Part shown: piece after piece, positions 7,152 to 16,313 of the stretch
Layout: the number at the start of each line of letters is the position of its first letter
Numbering within the stretch: position 1 is the first letter of the stretch
From: Gelidibacter mesophilus DSM 14095
GTDB taxonomy: Bacteria > Bacteroidota > Bacteroidia > Flavobacteriales > Flavobacteriaceae
Direction: 5' to 3'
Length of the DNA stretch: 64,000 bases
NCBI RefSeq assembly: GCF_000423005.1
Contig: NZ_AUHD01000001.1
Coordinates: 558,001-622,000, forward strand
Position numbers and translations under genes: made by a program
Notes under the pieces: generated by a model
The model's database searches: none
Told to the model about the DNA's origin: nothing
Seen by the model: the letters and a program-made list of their open reading frames with translations, nothing else

Positions 7152-9086
7152 ATGAAATTGTTCTTTAGAAAAGAGGAATACACGATTTTACTTTATCGCT
7201 TGTTTTTGGCTTATGTGTTTTATTTTGTTGCTCGGTTTTTGTTCTTCCTCTATAATTATGATGTTTTAGAAGTGCATTCTTTTGGTGAGTTTTTTAGGTT
7301 GTCTTACTATGGATTGGCGTTTGACACAGCCGCCATATTATACGTCAATAGTCTTTTTATTATTTTATCACTGTTGCCGCTTCGGTTTGCAATGTCATCT
7401 TGGTATCAGAAATTAGTATTTTATGTTTATTTCATTACCAACTTAATTGCCTACGCGCTTAATTATGTAGATTTTATTTACTACAAATTCAATTTCGCTA
7501 GAACCACTTTATCGGTGCTGGACGTGGTTAAAAATGAAGGCAACAAAACTGCCATGTTCTTTAGGTTTATGTTGAGTTATTGGCACGTGTATCTTCTCTT
7601 TTTTGGGGTAAGTCTGCTATGGATTTATTTGTACAGGCGTGTAAAGCTCCATCCGTTAGAATACAAATTGCCAACTAAGTCCTACTATATATCATCTTTT
7701 ATTGGCTTTGTGGTCATAGGTACTTTAATCGTAGGTGGTATCAGGGGTGGTGATTTTAGAAAAAGTACACGACCGATAAATTTGGTAGATGCCAGTAGGC
7801 ATGTTAAAAAGATGGAGCAGGCAGATTTGGTACTCAATACCACCTTTGCGTTTATACGAACCTTCGGAAAAAACAGCATTAAGAAAATAGATTATAAGGT
7901 GACTCCAGAAGAGATTCAATTTTACATTAAACCTATAAAGCAATACGATAACAATCCACCCTCAAAGCCAAATGTTGTGGTGATCATTACTGAAAGTATG
8001 GGGAGAGAATATTTAGCTTCTTTTAATAAAGATAGCGGTATTGATAACTATGTGGGCTATATGCCGTTTCTGGATTCCCTGGCGCAACACAGCCTTATTT
8101 TTCCAAATGCATTCGCCAATGGTTCAAAATCAATTCATGGAATGTCGTCCGTATTGTCTGGGATTCCATCTTTTGTGGATGCTTTTACGTCTTCAAGTTA
8201 TTCCAATCAGGAGATTCAGAGTTTGGTTTCTGTCTTGAACGATTTAAATTACGACACCTCTTTTTTTCACGGCGCTCCAAATGGTTCGATGGGGTTTTTA
8301 GGCTTTAGTAATATTTTGGGATTTGACCATTATTATGGCATGGAAGAATATGGCAACGACGACGATTTTGATGGCAGTTGGGGTATTTGGGATGAGCCTT
8401 TTTTACAGTTTATGAAAACGACTTTGGATGAAAAAGAGCAACCATTTTTTAGTACGGTATTTACAGTATCTTCTCACGAACCCTTCAAAATTCCTGAAAA
8501 ATATAATGAAAAATTTCCAAAAGGACATATTCAAATGCACCAACCTATTGGCTATACGGATTATGCCTTTCAGCAATTTTTTGAAGCGGCAAAAAAAGAG
8601 CCTTGGTTTGAGAATACCATTTTTGTGATCACTGCTGATCACCCCAATCAGGTGTATTATGAAGTGTATAATAAGGTCATCAATAGGCGAGCAGTACCAA
8701 TTTTGATTTATAAACCAGATGGGAGTTTGGCGGGAATTGAAGAGAAATTGGCACAGCAGATTGATGTTTATCCTACGGTATTGGATCTTATAGGATATAA
8801 AAAGCCTTTTAGAAGTTGGGGAAGAAGTTTAGTGTCAGAGGATGGGGTGGAGCCTTTTGCAATCAATCATAATGCCTCACAATACCACATGCTTAGAGGA
8901 AACTATATTTGTACGTTTGATGGTGAAGTGGCTACAGGATTTTACGATATTGACGATAAAAGTCTTGAGAATAATCTGATTGCCAATAAAACCCCTGAAA
9001 TGGAAGCGACTGAAAAGGCCTGTAGAGCATTTTTACAAGATTATTTTGAGCGTATTGTGGATAAAAAGTTGAGTTTAGATAAATAA
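7152..9086 (+). CDS. LtaS-like membrane sulfatase / phosphoglycerol transferase family protein
   Basis: This 644-residue membrane protein has five predicted N-terminal transmembrane helices, ending near residue 200, then an extracytoplasmic alkaline-phosphatase-fold domain of the LTA synthase/sulfatase family. Metal-site motifs are visible: VVVIITESMGREY near residue 280 (first ligand Glu), the NGSKSIHGMSS nucleophile region near 325, and VITADHPNQ near 493 (Asp/His ligands). The nucleophile position appears to be serine where LtaS has threonine. Bacteroidota lack lipoteichoic acid, so the substrate is probably another glycan or lipid headgroup (phosphoglycerol or phosphoethanolamine transfer); this is inference. 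It is monocistronic, diverging from the fad operon, with a terminator after it. Confidence 0.87.
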   Translation: MKLFFRKEEYTILLYRLFLAYVFYFVARFLFFLYNYDVLEVHSFGEFFRLSYYGLAFDTAAILYVNSLFIILSLLPLRFAMSSWYQKLVFYVYFITNLIAYALNYVDFIYYKFNFARTTLSVLDVVKNEGNKTAMFFRFMLSYWHVYLLFFGVSLLWIYLYRRVKLHPLEYKLPTKSYYISSFIGFVVIGTLIVGGIRGGDFRKSTRPINLVDASRHVKKMEQADLVLNTTFAFIRTFGKNSIKKIDYKVTPEEIQFYIKPIKQYDNNPPSKPNVVVIITESMGREYLASFNKDSGIDNYVGYMPFLDSLAQHSLIFPNAFANGSKSIHGMSSVLSGIPSFVDAFTSSSYSNQEIQSLVSVLNDLNYDTSFFHGAPNGSMGFLGFSNILGFDHYYGMEEYGNDDDFDGSWGIWDEPFLQFMKTTLDEKEQPFFSTVFTVSSHEPFKIPEKYNEKFPKGHIQMHQPIGYTDYAFQQFFEAAKKEPWFENTIFVITADHPNQVYYEVYNKVINRRAVPILIYKPDGSLAGIEEKLAQQIDVYPTVLDLIGYKKPFRSWGRSLVSEDGVEPFAINHNASQYHMLRGNYICTFDGEVATGFYDIDDKSLENNLIANKTPEMEATEKACRAFLQDYFERIVDKKLSLDK

Positions 9087-9088
9087 AA

Positions 9089-9113
9089 AAGAGCTTCGTT
9101 TTAAGAAGCTCTT
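9089..9113. terminator. Bidirectional intrinsic terminator
   Basis: A 9-bp perfect stem AAGAGCTTC/GAAGCTCTT with a 7-base loop and an A-run on the left lies between the converging sulfatase and acyl-CoA synthetase genes. On the minus strand the stem is followed by a U-run. Confidence 0.8.
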
Positions 9114-9117
9114 CTGT

Positions 9118-10890
9118 TTATGGTCTGTAAATTTTTTCGATAAGATCTTTATATTTTTCTTTAATCACCTTTCGTTTCATTTTCATGGTTGGGGTAAGAT
9201 GCCCGCCTTCAATTGACCAAACATCAGGGGTCAATTCAAATTTTTTGATGCGTTCCCATTTCCCAAAACTCTCGTTGGCTTTATCAATTTCCTCTTGAAT
9301 ACGTTCCAATACATCTTTTGAGCCTTCAATGGAATCATTATCTAGCTTAATATCTTTTTCTTTATGTTTGATCCAGTCCTTAATAAATTCAAAATTAGGT
9401 TGGATCAAAGCTGCAGGCATTTTTTCGCCTTCACCAATCACCATAATCTGTTCAATAAACCGGGATTGCTTCAATACATTTTCCAATAGTGCCGGAGCAA
9501 CATATTTACCACCTGAAGTTTTGAACATTTCTTTCTTACGATCTGTAATCTTTAAAAAACCTTCGGCATCTATTTCACCAATGTCTCCAGTGTGAAAATA
9601 ATCACCGGTCATCACTGACTTTGTTTGTTCTGGTTCATTAAAGTAGCCCATCATCACGTTTGGCCCTTTAACTAAAATCTCACCATCTTCAGCAATCTTA
9701 ACTTCAACATTATCGATAATCTTCCCAACAGTTCCTACCTTAAAACCATGGTTCCGCATATCATTTACTGATATTACCGGAGAGGTCTCTGTTAATCCGT
9801 AACCTTCCATGATTGGCATTTCAGCGGCTGCGAAGGTTCTTGTGAGTCGTGGTTGTAACGCGGCACTTCCAGAAACCATCATGTCCAAATTCCCACCAAG
9901 ACCTTCTTTCCATTTGCTGAAAATGAGTTTTCTCGCCAATTTCAGTTGTGTTTCATACCACCAGCCATTGGCGCCATAAGGTTCATATTTAAGACCCAAT
10001 TCTATGGCCCAAAAGAATAGTTTCTTTTTAATACCAGTCAATTCACTTCCTTTGGCTACAATTTTATCATATACTTTTTCATAAAGCCTAGGCACCGCAG
10101 TCATGACATTAGGTTTCACTTCCTGCAGATTTTCACTCATCTTCTCGATTGATTCTGCAAAATAAATTTCAACACCACAATATTGATAGAGGTACAAGAT
10201 CATCCGTTCAAAAACATGGCAGACCGGCAGAAAACTTAGAGCCTTTGATTTTCCATATTCAAAAGGCACTCGTTTCTTGCTGTCCAAAACATTGGAGACA
10301 AGATTGTTGTGAGAAAGCATGACCCCTTTTGGTTTTCCTGTTGTTCCAGAAGTATAGATTAAGGTCGCTAAATCGTCTGGTTTTACAGCGGCCATACGTG
10401 TCTCTACTTCAGTTTGATTGCTGTCATCTTTTCCTAATTCTAAAACTTCTTTCCAGCTTTTTTCAGCTTTGAGGTCGTCAAACGTATAAACAGCCTTTAA
10501 TTTTGTATTGGCTTTGATAGCATTGATTTTATCGAGAACTTCTTGATCAGATACAAAACATAATATCGATCCGGAATGATTGAGGATATATTCATAATCG
10601 GATTCAGAGATCGTAGGATAAATTGGTGTGTTTTGCGCTCCAATTTGCAAAATACCAATATCCATGACGTTCCATTCCGTTCTGTTATTGGAAGAAATGA
10701 CTGCTATTTTATCATTGGGTTGGATGCCCAATCGCAATAAACCTCTGCTTACGGCATTGGCTTGATCAATATATTCTTGGGTAGAAATTGAGGTCCATTT
10801 GCCGTTATATTTTGTAATAAGTGCTTTCTCAAGGTTATAATGTTTCAATTGATACCTTGGAAAATCAAAAATTCTGGTAACGTCAGTCAT
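9118..10890 (-). CDS. fadD: Long-chain fatty acid--CoA ligase (AMP-binding)
   Basis: This 590-residue ANL-superfamily acyl-CoA synthetase activates free fatty acids to acyl-CoA through an acyl-adenylate. Motifs in order are the phosphate loop TLIYTSGTTGKPKGVMLSH, the LPVCHVFERM segment, the adenine motif MEGYGLTETSPV, YFHTGDIGEID, and ITDRKKEMFKTSGGKYVAP with the hinge and catalytic lysine region. The length and the DRKKEMFKTSGGK variant match the bacterial long-chain FadD15/AMP-forming type. Its product feeds the beta-oxidation operon encoded just across the sulfatase gene, though it is a separate transcription unit. It is probably cytoplasmic or peripherally membrane-bound; no signal peptide is seen. 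Confidence 0.92.
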   Translation of the reverse strand: MTDVTRIFDFPRYQLKHYNLEKALITKYNGKWTSISTQEYIDQANAVSRGLLRLGIQPNDKIAVISSNNRTEWNVMDIGILQIGAQNTPIYPTISESDYEYILNHSGSILCFVSDQEVLDKINAIKANTKLKAVYTFDDLKAEKSWKEVLELGKDDSNQTEVETRMAAVKPDDLATLIYTSGTTGKPKGVMLSHNNLVSNVLDSKKRVPFEYGKSKALSFLPVCHVFERMILYLYQYCGVEIYFAESIEKMSENLQEVKPNVMTAVPRLYEKVYDKIVAKGSELTGIKKKLFFWAIELGLKYEPYGANGWWYETQLKLARKLIFSKWKEGLGGNLDMMVSGSAALQPRLTRTFAAAEMPIMEGYGLTETSPVISVNDMRNHGFKVGTVGKIIDNVEVKIAEDGEILVKGPNVMMGYFNEPEQTKSVMTGDYFHTGDIGEIDAEGFLKITDRKKEMFKTSGGKYVAPALLENVLKQSRFIEQIMVIGEGEKMPAALIQPNFEFIKDWIKHKEKDIKLDNDSIEGSKDVLERIQEEIDKANESFGKWERIKKFELTPDVWSIEGGHLTPTMKMKRKVIKEKYKDLIEKIYRP

Positions 10891-10959
10891 TAGTTATACG
10901 AAGTTTAGTGCGTGCAAAGTATGAAAATAAATAGGATATTCAAATGGCGACATAAAAAA

Positions 10960-10987
10960 AGGGGCTTTTTACAATTGAAAAACCCCT
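10960..10987 (-). terminator. Intrinsic terminator of purL
   Basis: On the minus strand AGGGGTTTTT pairs with AAAAAGCCCCT (one bulged base) and is followed by seven U residues, 27 bases after the purL stop. Confidence 0.75.
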
Positions 10988-11013
10988 CACTACATCTGAT
11001 TTAAAATTGAATG

Positions 11014-14000
11014 CTATTGATTTTCAATCCATTTACGCGCATTGACAAATGCTTCCAACCATGGCGACACTTCGTCTGTTCTGCCTTCATGATAATGTGG
11101 CCAGTTCCATTGAAACGTTGACCGCTCAATATGTGGCATCGTCACCAAGTGTCTTCCTGTTTTGTCACACATCATGGCCGTATTGAAATCTGAGCCATTA
11201 GGATTGGCGGGATAAGCGTCATATCCATATTTCGCTACGATGTTATACGTGTCTTCTGTGAGTGGAAGCTTAAACTTACCTTCTCCATGAGAAATCCATA
11301 CGCCCAATGTACTGCCCGCCATACTTGAAAGCATGACAGAATTGTTTTCTTGAATTTTCACGGAGCTAAAACCGCTCTCGTGTTTTTTTGAGGTGTTATA
11401 AGTGAGTTTTCCGTGGGTTTCATGTTCTGGATTGACCAGTTCTAATTCCATCCAAAGTTGTGCGCCATTGCAAATGCCTACAGAAAGTGTGTCTTGTCTT
11501 TTGAAGAAGTTTTTCAATGCAGTATTAGCTTTTTCATTGTATAAAAATGCACCGGCCCAGCCTTTCGCAGAACCTAGAACATCCGAATTAGAAAATCCGC
11601 CAACCGCACCAATAAATTGAATGTCTTCCAATGTTTCACGTCCTGAAATCAAATCGGTCATATGCACGTCTTTAACATCAAATCCTGCGAGGTACATGGC
11701 ATTTGCCATTTCACGTTCAGAGTTGGAGCCTTTTTCACGAAGAATGGCAGCCTTTGGACGTTTAGTGCCGCTAGGAATAACTGGTAATTTTCCTGTGAAA
11801 TATTCAGGAAATTTGTATGCCAACGGTTGGTTTTTATAATTATCAAAACGCTCTTTCGCCAATCCGCCTGCGGTTTGCTTCTGATCGAGTAGGTAAGAGG
11901 TTTTAAACCACATATCACGCAATCTAAAAACGCTCATCGTAAATACATCTTTTCCATTGATGATATTTAGGGAGTCGTCCTCTGTAGCATTTCCTATTTT
12001 TAAAAAACCAATATTTGATTCGGTCAATATTTTTTCTGCGGAAGCGTCTTTGGTTTGAAAAACAATCCCGGCATTTTCAGCAAAAAGTATTTTGAATGAA
12101 TCACTTTCACCAAGACCAGTCAAGTCCAATTCTGCACCTAAATTGTTGTCAGCAAAACACATTTCCAACAAGGTGGTAATCAGTCCGCCAGAAGCCACAT
12201 CATGGCCTGCAGTAATTTGACCTTCCTGAATAAGGGTTTGAATGGTATTGAAAACTGTTTTTACGTAGTCTGCATCTTGAACTTTAGGCGTTTCATTACC
12301 AATTTTATTTAAGATTTGTGCAAATGAGCTTCCGCCTAATTTGAAATTATCTTGAGAAAGGTTGATATAATAAATGCTACCTGCATTTTTCTTTAAAATA
12401 GGTTCAACGACATTGGTAATATCGTTACAGCTGGCAGCTGCAGAAATGATGACAGTTCCTGGAGAAATCACCTCTTCATTTGGATATTTCTGCTTCATGG
12501 AAAGGGAGTCTTTTCCTGTCGGAACATTAATGCCCAGATCAATAGAAAATTCAGAAACTGCTTTTACAGCGGCGTAAAGTCGCGCATCTTCACCTTCGTT
12601 TTTACAGGGCCACATCCAGTTGGCGGAAAGTGATACACTTTGCAAGCCATCTTTTAACGGAGCCCAGATGATATTAGTCAAGGCCTCAGTAATCCCATTT
12701 ATACTACCAGCAACCGGATCAATCAATCCGGAAATAGGCGAGTGGCCAATGGCGGTTGCAACGCCTTCTTTTCCTTTATAGTCTAAAGCCATAACGGCCA
12801 CATTGTTGAGTGGTAATTGTAGTGGCCCAACACATTGTTGTTTTGCAACTTTACCTCCCACGCAACGGTCTACCTTATTGGTAAGCCAATCTTTACAGGC
12901 TACCGCTTCTAATTGCAGCAATTGATCTAAATAATCGTAAAATTTATCTTTTTTATAAGTGACGGACTTGTAATTCCTGTTCACGGTTTTATCAGTCATG
13001 ACTGTTTTTGGAGAACTTCCAAACATGTCCTCCATTTCTAAATCCATTGGCTTTTGGCCTGTCGATTTAGATTCAAAAGTAAAGCGGTGATTTCCTGTGA
13101 CGTCTCCTACGGTATACATTGGTGAGCGTTCACGATCCGCTATTTTTTGGAGAGTTTCCAAATGTTTTTCAGCAATGACTAAGCCCATGCGTTCTTGGGA
13201 TTCATTACCAATAATTTCTTTGGCAGAAAGTGTAGGATCCCCAACCGGTAATTTATCTAAGTCAATTAGTCCGCCAGTGTCTTCTACCAATTCACTTAAG
13301 CAATTCAAATGCCCGCCAGCGCCATGATCATGAATGGAAACGATAAAATTCTCTTGGCTTTCAACCATTCCACGGACCGCATTGGCGGCACGTTTTTGCA
13401 TTTCCGGATTGGAACGTTGTACGGCATTTAATTCGATACCTGTTGAGAATTCTCCAGTATCTGCTGAAGAAACTGCTGCGCCACCCATTCCAATGCGGTA
13501 GTTTTCACCACCAAGGATCACTACTTTGTCACCAACTTTAGGCGTATCTTTTAAGGCTTGCTCTGCTTTTCCATAACCAATTCCACCCGCTTGCATGATC
13601 ACTTTATCATAGCCTAGTTTTCTTGCGCATGATGAGCTTGTTGAAGCATCTTGATTTTCATCATGTTCAAAAGTTAATACAGAACCGCAAATTAAAGGTT
13701 GCCCGAATTTGTTGCCAAAATCCGAAGCACCATTACTGGCTTTTATTAAAATATCCATTGGTGTTTGATACAACCAAGGACGTGCGTCCATTTTCTGTTC
13801 CCAAGGACGATTCTCTTCCAATCGCGAATAAGATGTCATATAGACAGCAGTTCCGGCTAAGGGCAAAGAGCCTTTTCCACCAGCGAGTCGGTCTCTGATT
13901 TCTCCACCAGAACCTGTGGCAGCCCCATTGAAAGGTTCCACCGTGGTTGGAAAATTATGGGTTTCTGCTTTTAATGAAATTACCGATTCATAATCCGTAG

Positions 14001-14703
14001 TTTGGTAGAAATCTGGTTTATCCGCCGTTTTAGGGGCAAATTGTTCAACAATTGGACCTTTCACAAAAGCAACGTTGTCTTTATAGGCTGAAACAATAGA
14101 ATTCGGATTTTTATTGGAGGTTTCCCTTATCATTTTGAACAGTGACTGCTCTTTTTCTTCCCCGTCAATAATAAAAGTACCATTGAAAATCTTATGACGG
14201 CAATGTTCACTATTAACCTGTGAGAACCCAAAGACTTCAGAATCGGTTAGTTTTCTACCGATTTTAGCTGAAACACCTTCTAAATAGTCAATTTCTTCGT
14301 CATTCAATGCCAAACCTTCTTGTTGGTTATAAGCCGAAATATCTTCGATATCAATAATTGGCTCCGGTTGGATATGAATGGTGAATGACTCCTGATCAAT
14401 CCCCTTGTATCTTTCAGAAATCATGGGGTCGAAGTCCTTGAAACCTTCAGCTACCGCTTGAAATTCTTCAATACGGATGATGTCCGATATGCCCATATTT
14501 TGGGTGATTTCAACAGCATTTGTGCTCCAAGGGGTAATCATTGCAGCGCGTGGACCAACAAAAAAAGCATCGAGAGATGCTTGTTCTATTTTAGGTTGGT
14601 TGCCAAATAACCATATCAGTTTATTGATGGTTGCTGTTGCTAATTCTTTTGTTGCTTGAACAGCAAATACTTTGCTGTTTTGGTTTCCGAAGAAATGAAT
14701 CAT
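11014..14703 (-). CDS. purL: Phosphoribosylformylglycinamidine synthase (fused synthetase and glutaminase)
   Basis: This 1229-residue cytoplasmic enzyme of de novo purine synthesis converts FGAR, glutamine and ATP to FGAM. It is the large single-chain type: an N-terminal PurS-like part, then the FGAM synthetase core (SLKAETHNFPTTVEPF, GAATGSGGEIRDR, HDHGAGGH, PTGKDSLSMKQK), and a C-terminal class I glutaminase. The glutaminase nucleophile is the cysteine of SVGICNGAQLWMELE (about residue 1078). The histidine and glutamate follow near the end (LVTMPHIERSTFQWNWP). Length is normal for the fused form found in Proteobacteria and Bacteroidota. It has its own -7 box and terminator, so is probably monocistronic. 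Confidence 0.96.
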   Translation of the reverse strand: MIHFFGNQNSKVFAVQATKELATATINKLIWLFGNQPKIEQASLDAFFVGPRAAMITPWSTNAVEITQNMGISDIIRIEEFQAVAEGFKDFDPMISERYKGIDQESFTIHIQPEPIIDIEDISAYNQQEGLALNDEEIDYLEGVSAKIGRKLTDSEVFGFSQVNSEHCRHKIFNGTFIIDGEEKEQSLFKMIRETSNKNPNSIVSAYKDNVAFVKGPIVEQFAPKTADKPDFYQTTDYESVISLKAETHNFPTTVEPFNGAATGSGGEIRDRLAGGKGSLPLAGTAVYMTSYSRLEENRPWEQKMDARPWLYQTPMDILIKASNGASDFGNKFGQPLICGSVLTFEHDENQDASTSSSCARKLGYDKVIMQAGGIGYGKAEQALKDTPKVGDKVVILGGENYRIGMGGAAVSSADTGEFSTGIELNAVQRSNPEMQKRAANAVRGMVESQENFIVSIHDHGAGGHLNCLSELVEDTGGLIDLDKLPVGDPTLSAKEIIGNESQERMGLVIAEKHLETLQKIADRERSPMYTVGDVTGNHRFTFESKSTGQKPMDLEMEDMFGSSPKTVMTDKTVNRNYKSVTYKKDKFYDYLDQLLQLEAVACKDWLTNKVDRCVGGKVAKQQCVGPLQLPLNNVAVMALDYKGKEGVATAIGHSPISGLIDPVAGSINGITEALTNIIWAPLKDGLQSVSLSANWMWPCKNEGEDARLYAAVKAVSEFSIDLGINVPTGKDSLSMKQKYPNEEVISPGTVIISAAASCNDITNVVEPILKKNAGSIYYINLSQDNFKLGGSSFAQILNKIGNETPKVQDADYVKTVFNTIQTLIQEGQITAGHDVASGGLITTLLEMCFADNNLGAELDLTGLGESDSFKILFAENAGIVFQTKDASAEKILTESNIGFLKIGNATEDDSLNIINGKDVFTMSVFRLRDMWFKTSYLLDQKQTAGGLAKERFDNYKNQPLAYKFPEYFTGKLPVIPSGTKRPKAAILREKGSNSEREMANAMYLAGFDVKDVHMTDLISGRETLEDIQFIGAVGGFSNSDVLGSAKGWAGAFLYNEKANTALKNFFKRQDTLSVGICNGAQLWMELELVNPEHETHGKLTYNTSKKHESGFSSVKIQENNSVMLSSMAGSTLGVWISHGEGKFKLPLTEDTYNIVAKYGYDAYPANPNGSDFNTAMMCDKTGRHLVTMPHIERSTFQWNWPHYHEGRTDEVSPWLEAFVNARKWIENQ

Positions 14704-14757
14704 TATGTCTTAGTTTATGCCTGACTTTTTGCGCAGACAGTTTGTATTTTGAAAGTG

Positions 14758-14765
14758 CAAAATTA
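14758..14765 (-). promoter_or_regulatory. -7 box of purL
   Basis: On the minus strand this is TAATTTTG, a perfect TAnnTTTG, about 55 bases upstream of the purL ATG. No good TTG was found at -33. Confidence 0.5.
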
Positions 14766-14803
14766 GTCTTTTTAAAGGATATTTTTTCACATTAAGTCAT
14801 AAA

Positions 14804-14848
14804 AAAAGCAACATCGGGCACTGAGCTTGTTGAAGTGATGTTGCTTTT
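14804..14848 (-). terminator. Hairpin terminator downstream of the RsmB-type methyltransferase gene
   Basis: AAAAGCAACATC pairs with GATGTTGCTTTT (12 bp). The 21-base loop contains the word CACTGAGCTTGTTGAAGTG, itself an imperfect inverted repeat (CACT...AGTG). The A-run on the left becomes a U-run for leftward transcripts. The loop resembles the GAGCTTGTCGAA word near 62080. Confidence 0.65.
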
Positions 14849-14948
14849 ATTGTTTTATGATTAATCGTGGATATTTGATCTTTGAGATGAAACGTTCAAC
14901 CTTGTGGCGGATTCAAATCATTATATTCTGTAACGAAAATAATTGGAA

Positions 14949-16160
14949 TTACTTTTTCTTTAAGAGTGCCATGTAAAACCCATCGAAACCAGAGGTGTGT
15001 GCAAGGACTTTTTCATCTTTTACAAAAGTAAATTCTTGTCCGTTTTCTGATGCTAAGAATTTTTTAACCTGATCTTGGTTTTCTGACGGTAATATAGAGC
15101 ATGTCGCATAGACCAATTTTCCACCAGATTTGACAATTTTAGAATATTGTTGCAGGATCTCTTGTTGGGTTTCCTTGATTTTGTCAATAAATTCTGGCTG
15201 CAGTTTCCATTTGGCATCCGGGTTTCTTCTGAGCACGCCCAAACCGGAACAAGGCGCATCAATCAACACACGATCTGCTTTGTCATATAATTTTTTGACT
15301 ACTTTGGTGGATTCTATCGTTCTTGTTTCAACATTAAAGACACTGTTACGCTTGGCTCTTCGTTTGAGTTCGTTAAGCTTATTGCCATAAATATCCAATG
15401 CAATCACCTGACCTTTGTTTTGCATTAAGGTAGCAATATGCAATGCCTTGCCGCCAGCACCTGCACAAGTATCAACTACGCGCATGCCAGGTTCTACATC
15501 GAGAAATTGAGCCACCAATTGTGATGAGGCATCCTGAACTTCAAAATGTCCGTTTTTAAAAGCTTCTGTTTGAAAGACATTGGCACGCTCTTTTAATTTC
15601 AGAGCATCAGGATAATTTGGTATAAAATCCGTCTCAATGTCTAAGTCAAACAAGACGGCCTGGAGCGCTTCTTTGGTTGTTTGAAGAGTATTCACTCTTA
15701 AAATAACTTCTGCCTGTTCATTTAAAGCACTGATTTCTTTAGTCCAAACCTCATTGCCTAATTCTTTTTCACCCAATTCATCCATCCAATCAGGAATGGA
15801 TTCCTTGAATTTTCTGGTTTTTGAAAGTTCATCAAATCGTCCTTTAATTTTTCGGGTTGGTGTGTTCTCAAAATAAGGCCAGTCAGGAAGTTTAATGCCT
15901 TTTAAAGTGGCCCAAACGGCAAACATTCTCCAAATATTATCTCTGTCAAACGGTTCCTTAACTTCAGCAATCTCAGCATATAAACGCTTCCATCTCACGA
16001 TATCATAAGTGGTTTCAGCAACAAACGCACGATCACGTGCACCCCATCGTTTATCTCGTTTTAGAAGTTGTTGAATAACTTTATCAGCGTATTGACCTTC
16101 GTTAAAAATGAGCATCAACCCATCAATAACTGCAAAACATATATTTCTGTGTAATCTCAT
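14949..16160 (-). CDS. RsmB/NOP-family rRNA (cytosine-C5)-methyltransferase
   Basis: This 403-residue SAM-dependent RNA m5C methyltransferase has an N-terminal helical NusB-like/RsmB-type region followed by the catalytic Rossmann domain. Motif I is DTCAGAGGKALHIATLM. Motif IV is DAPCSGLGVLRRNPDAKWKL with the PC cysteine, and motif VI is YATCSILPSEN with the TC cysteine nucleophile. The family modifies 16S rRNA or tRNA; the exact target cannot be read from sequence. The first ATG (MRLHRN) is supported by conserved-looking N-terminal residues before the internal methionine at 16. It has its own -7 box and terminator. Confidence 0.88.
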   Translation of the reverse strand: MRLHRNICFAVIDGLMLIFNEGQYADKVIQQLLKRDKRWGARDRAFVAETTYDIVRWKRLYAEIAEVKEPFDRDNIWRMFAVWATLKGIKLPDWPYFENTPTRKIKGRFDELSKTRKFKESIPDWMDELGEKELGNEVWTKEISALNEQAEVILRVNTLQTTKEALQAVLFDLDIETDFIPNYPDALKLKERANVFQTEAFKNGHFEVQDASSQLVAQFLDVEPGMRVVDTCAGAGGKALHIATLMQNKGQVIALDIYGNKLNELKRRAKRNSVFNVETRTIESTKVVKKLYDKADRVLIDAPCSGLGVLRRNPDAKWKLQPEFIDKIKETQQEILQQYSKIVKSGGKLVYATCSILPSENQDQVKKFLASENGQEFTFVKDEKVLAHTSGFDGFYMALLKKK

Positions 16161-16193
16161 TTTTCTAGTTATTTAGATTTGTCGTTATCTTGT

Positions 16194-16235
16194 GCGACTG
16201 CAAGCTTTATTATAAAAATTGCGACTGCAAAGTTA
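16194..16235 (-). promoter_or_regulatory. Promoter region of the rRNA methyltransferase gene with direct repeat
   Basis: On the minus strand the box at 16228-16235 reads TAACTTTG, a perfect TAnnTTTG. The 10-mer GCGACTGCAA occurs twice (16194-16203 and 16221-16230), 27 bases apart, one copy overlapping the -7 box. The repeat may be a small tandem duplication of the leader. Confidence 0.5.
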
Positions 16236-16313
16236 CGTTAAAATGCTACGAATGCGTGACTATTTTATTTTTTTTAGTCGTAAATCAAGTATCTTTCCGA
16301 AAAAAATGTGACC

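Noticed and set aside
13628-13648. GAGCTTGTTGAAG repeat word inside purL
   Set aside because: It encodes the conserved ASTSSSCA part of PurL on the minus strand, so the likeness to the intergenic repeat is coincidental.
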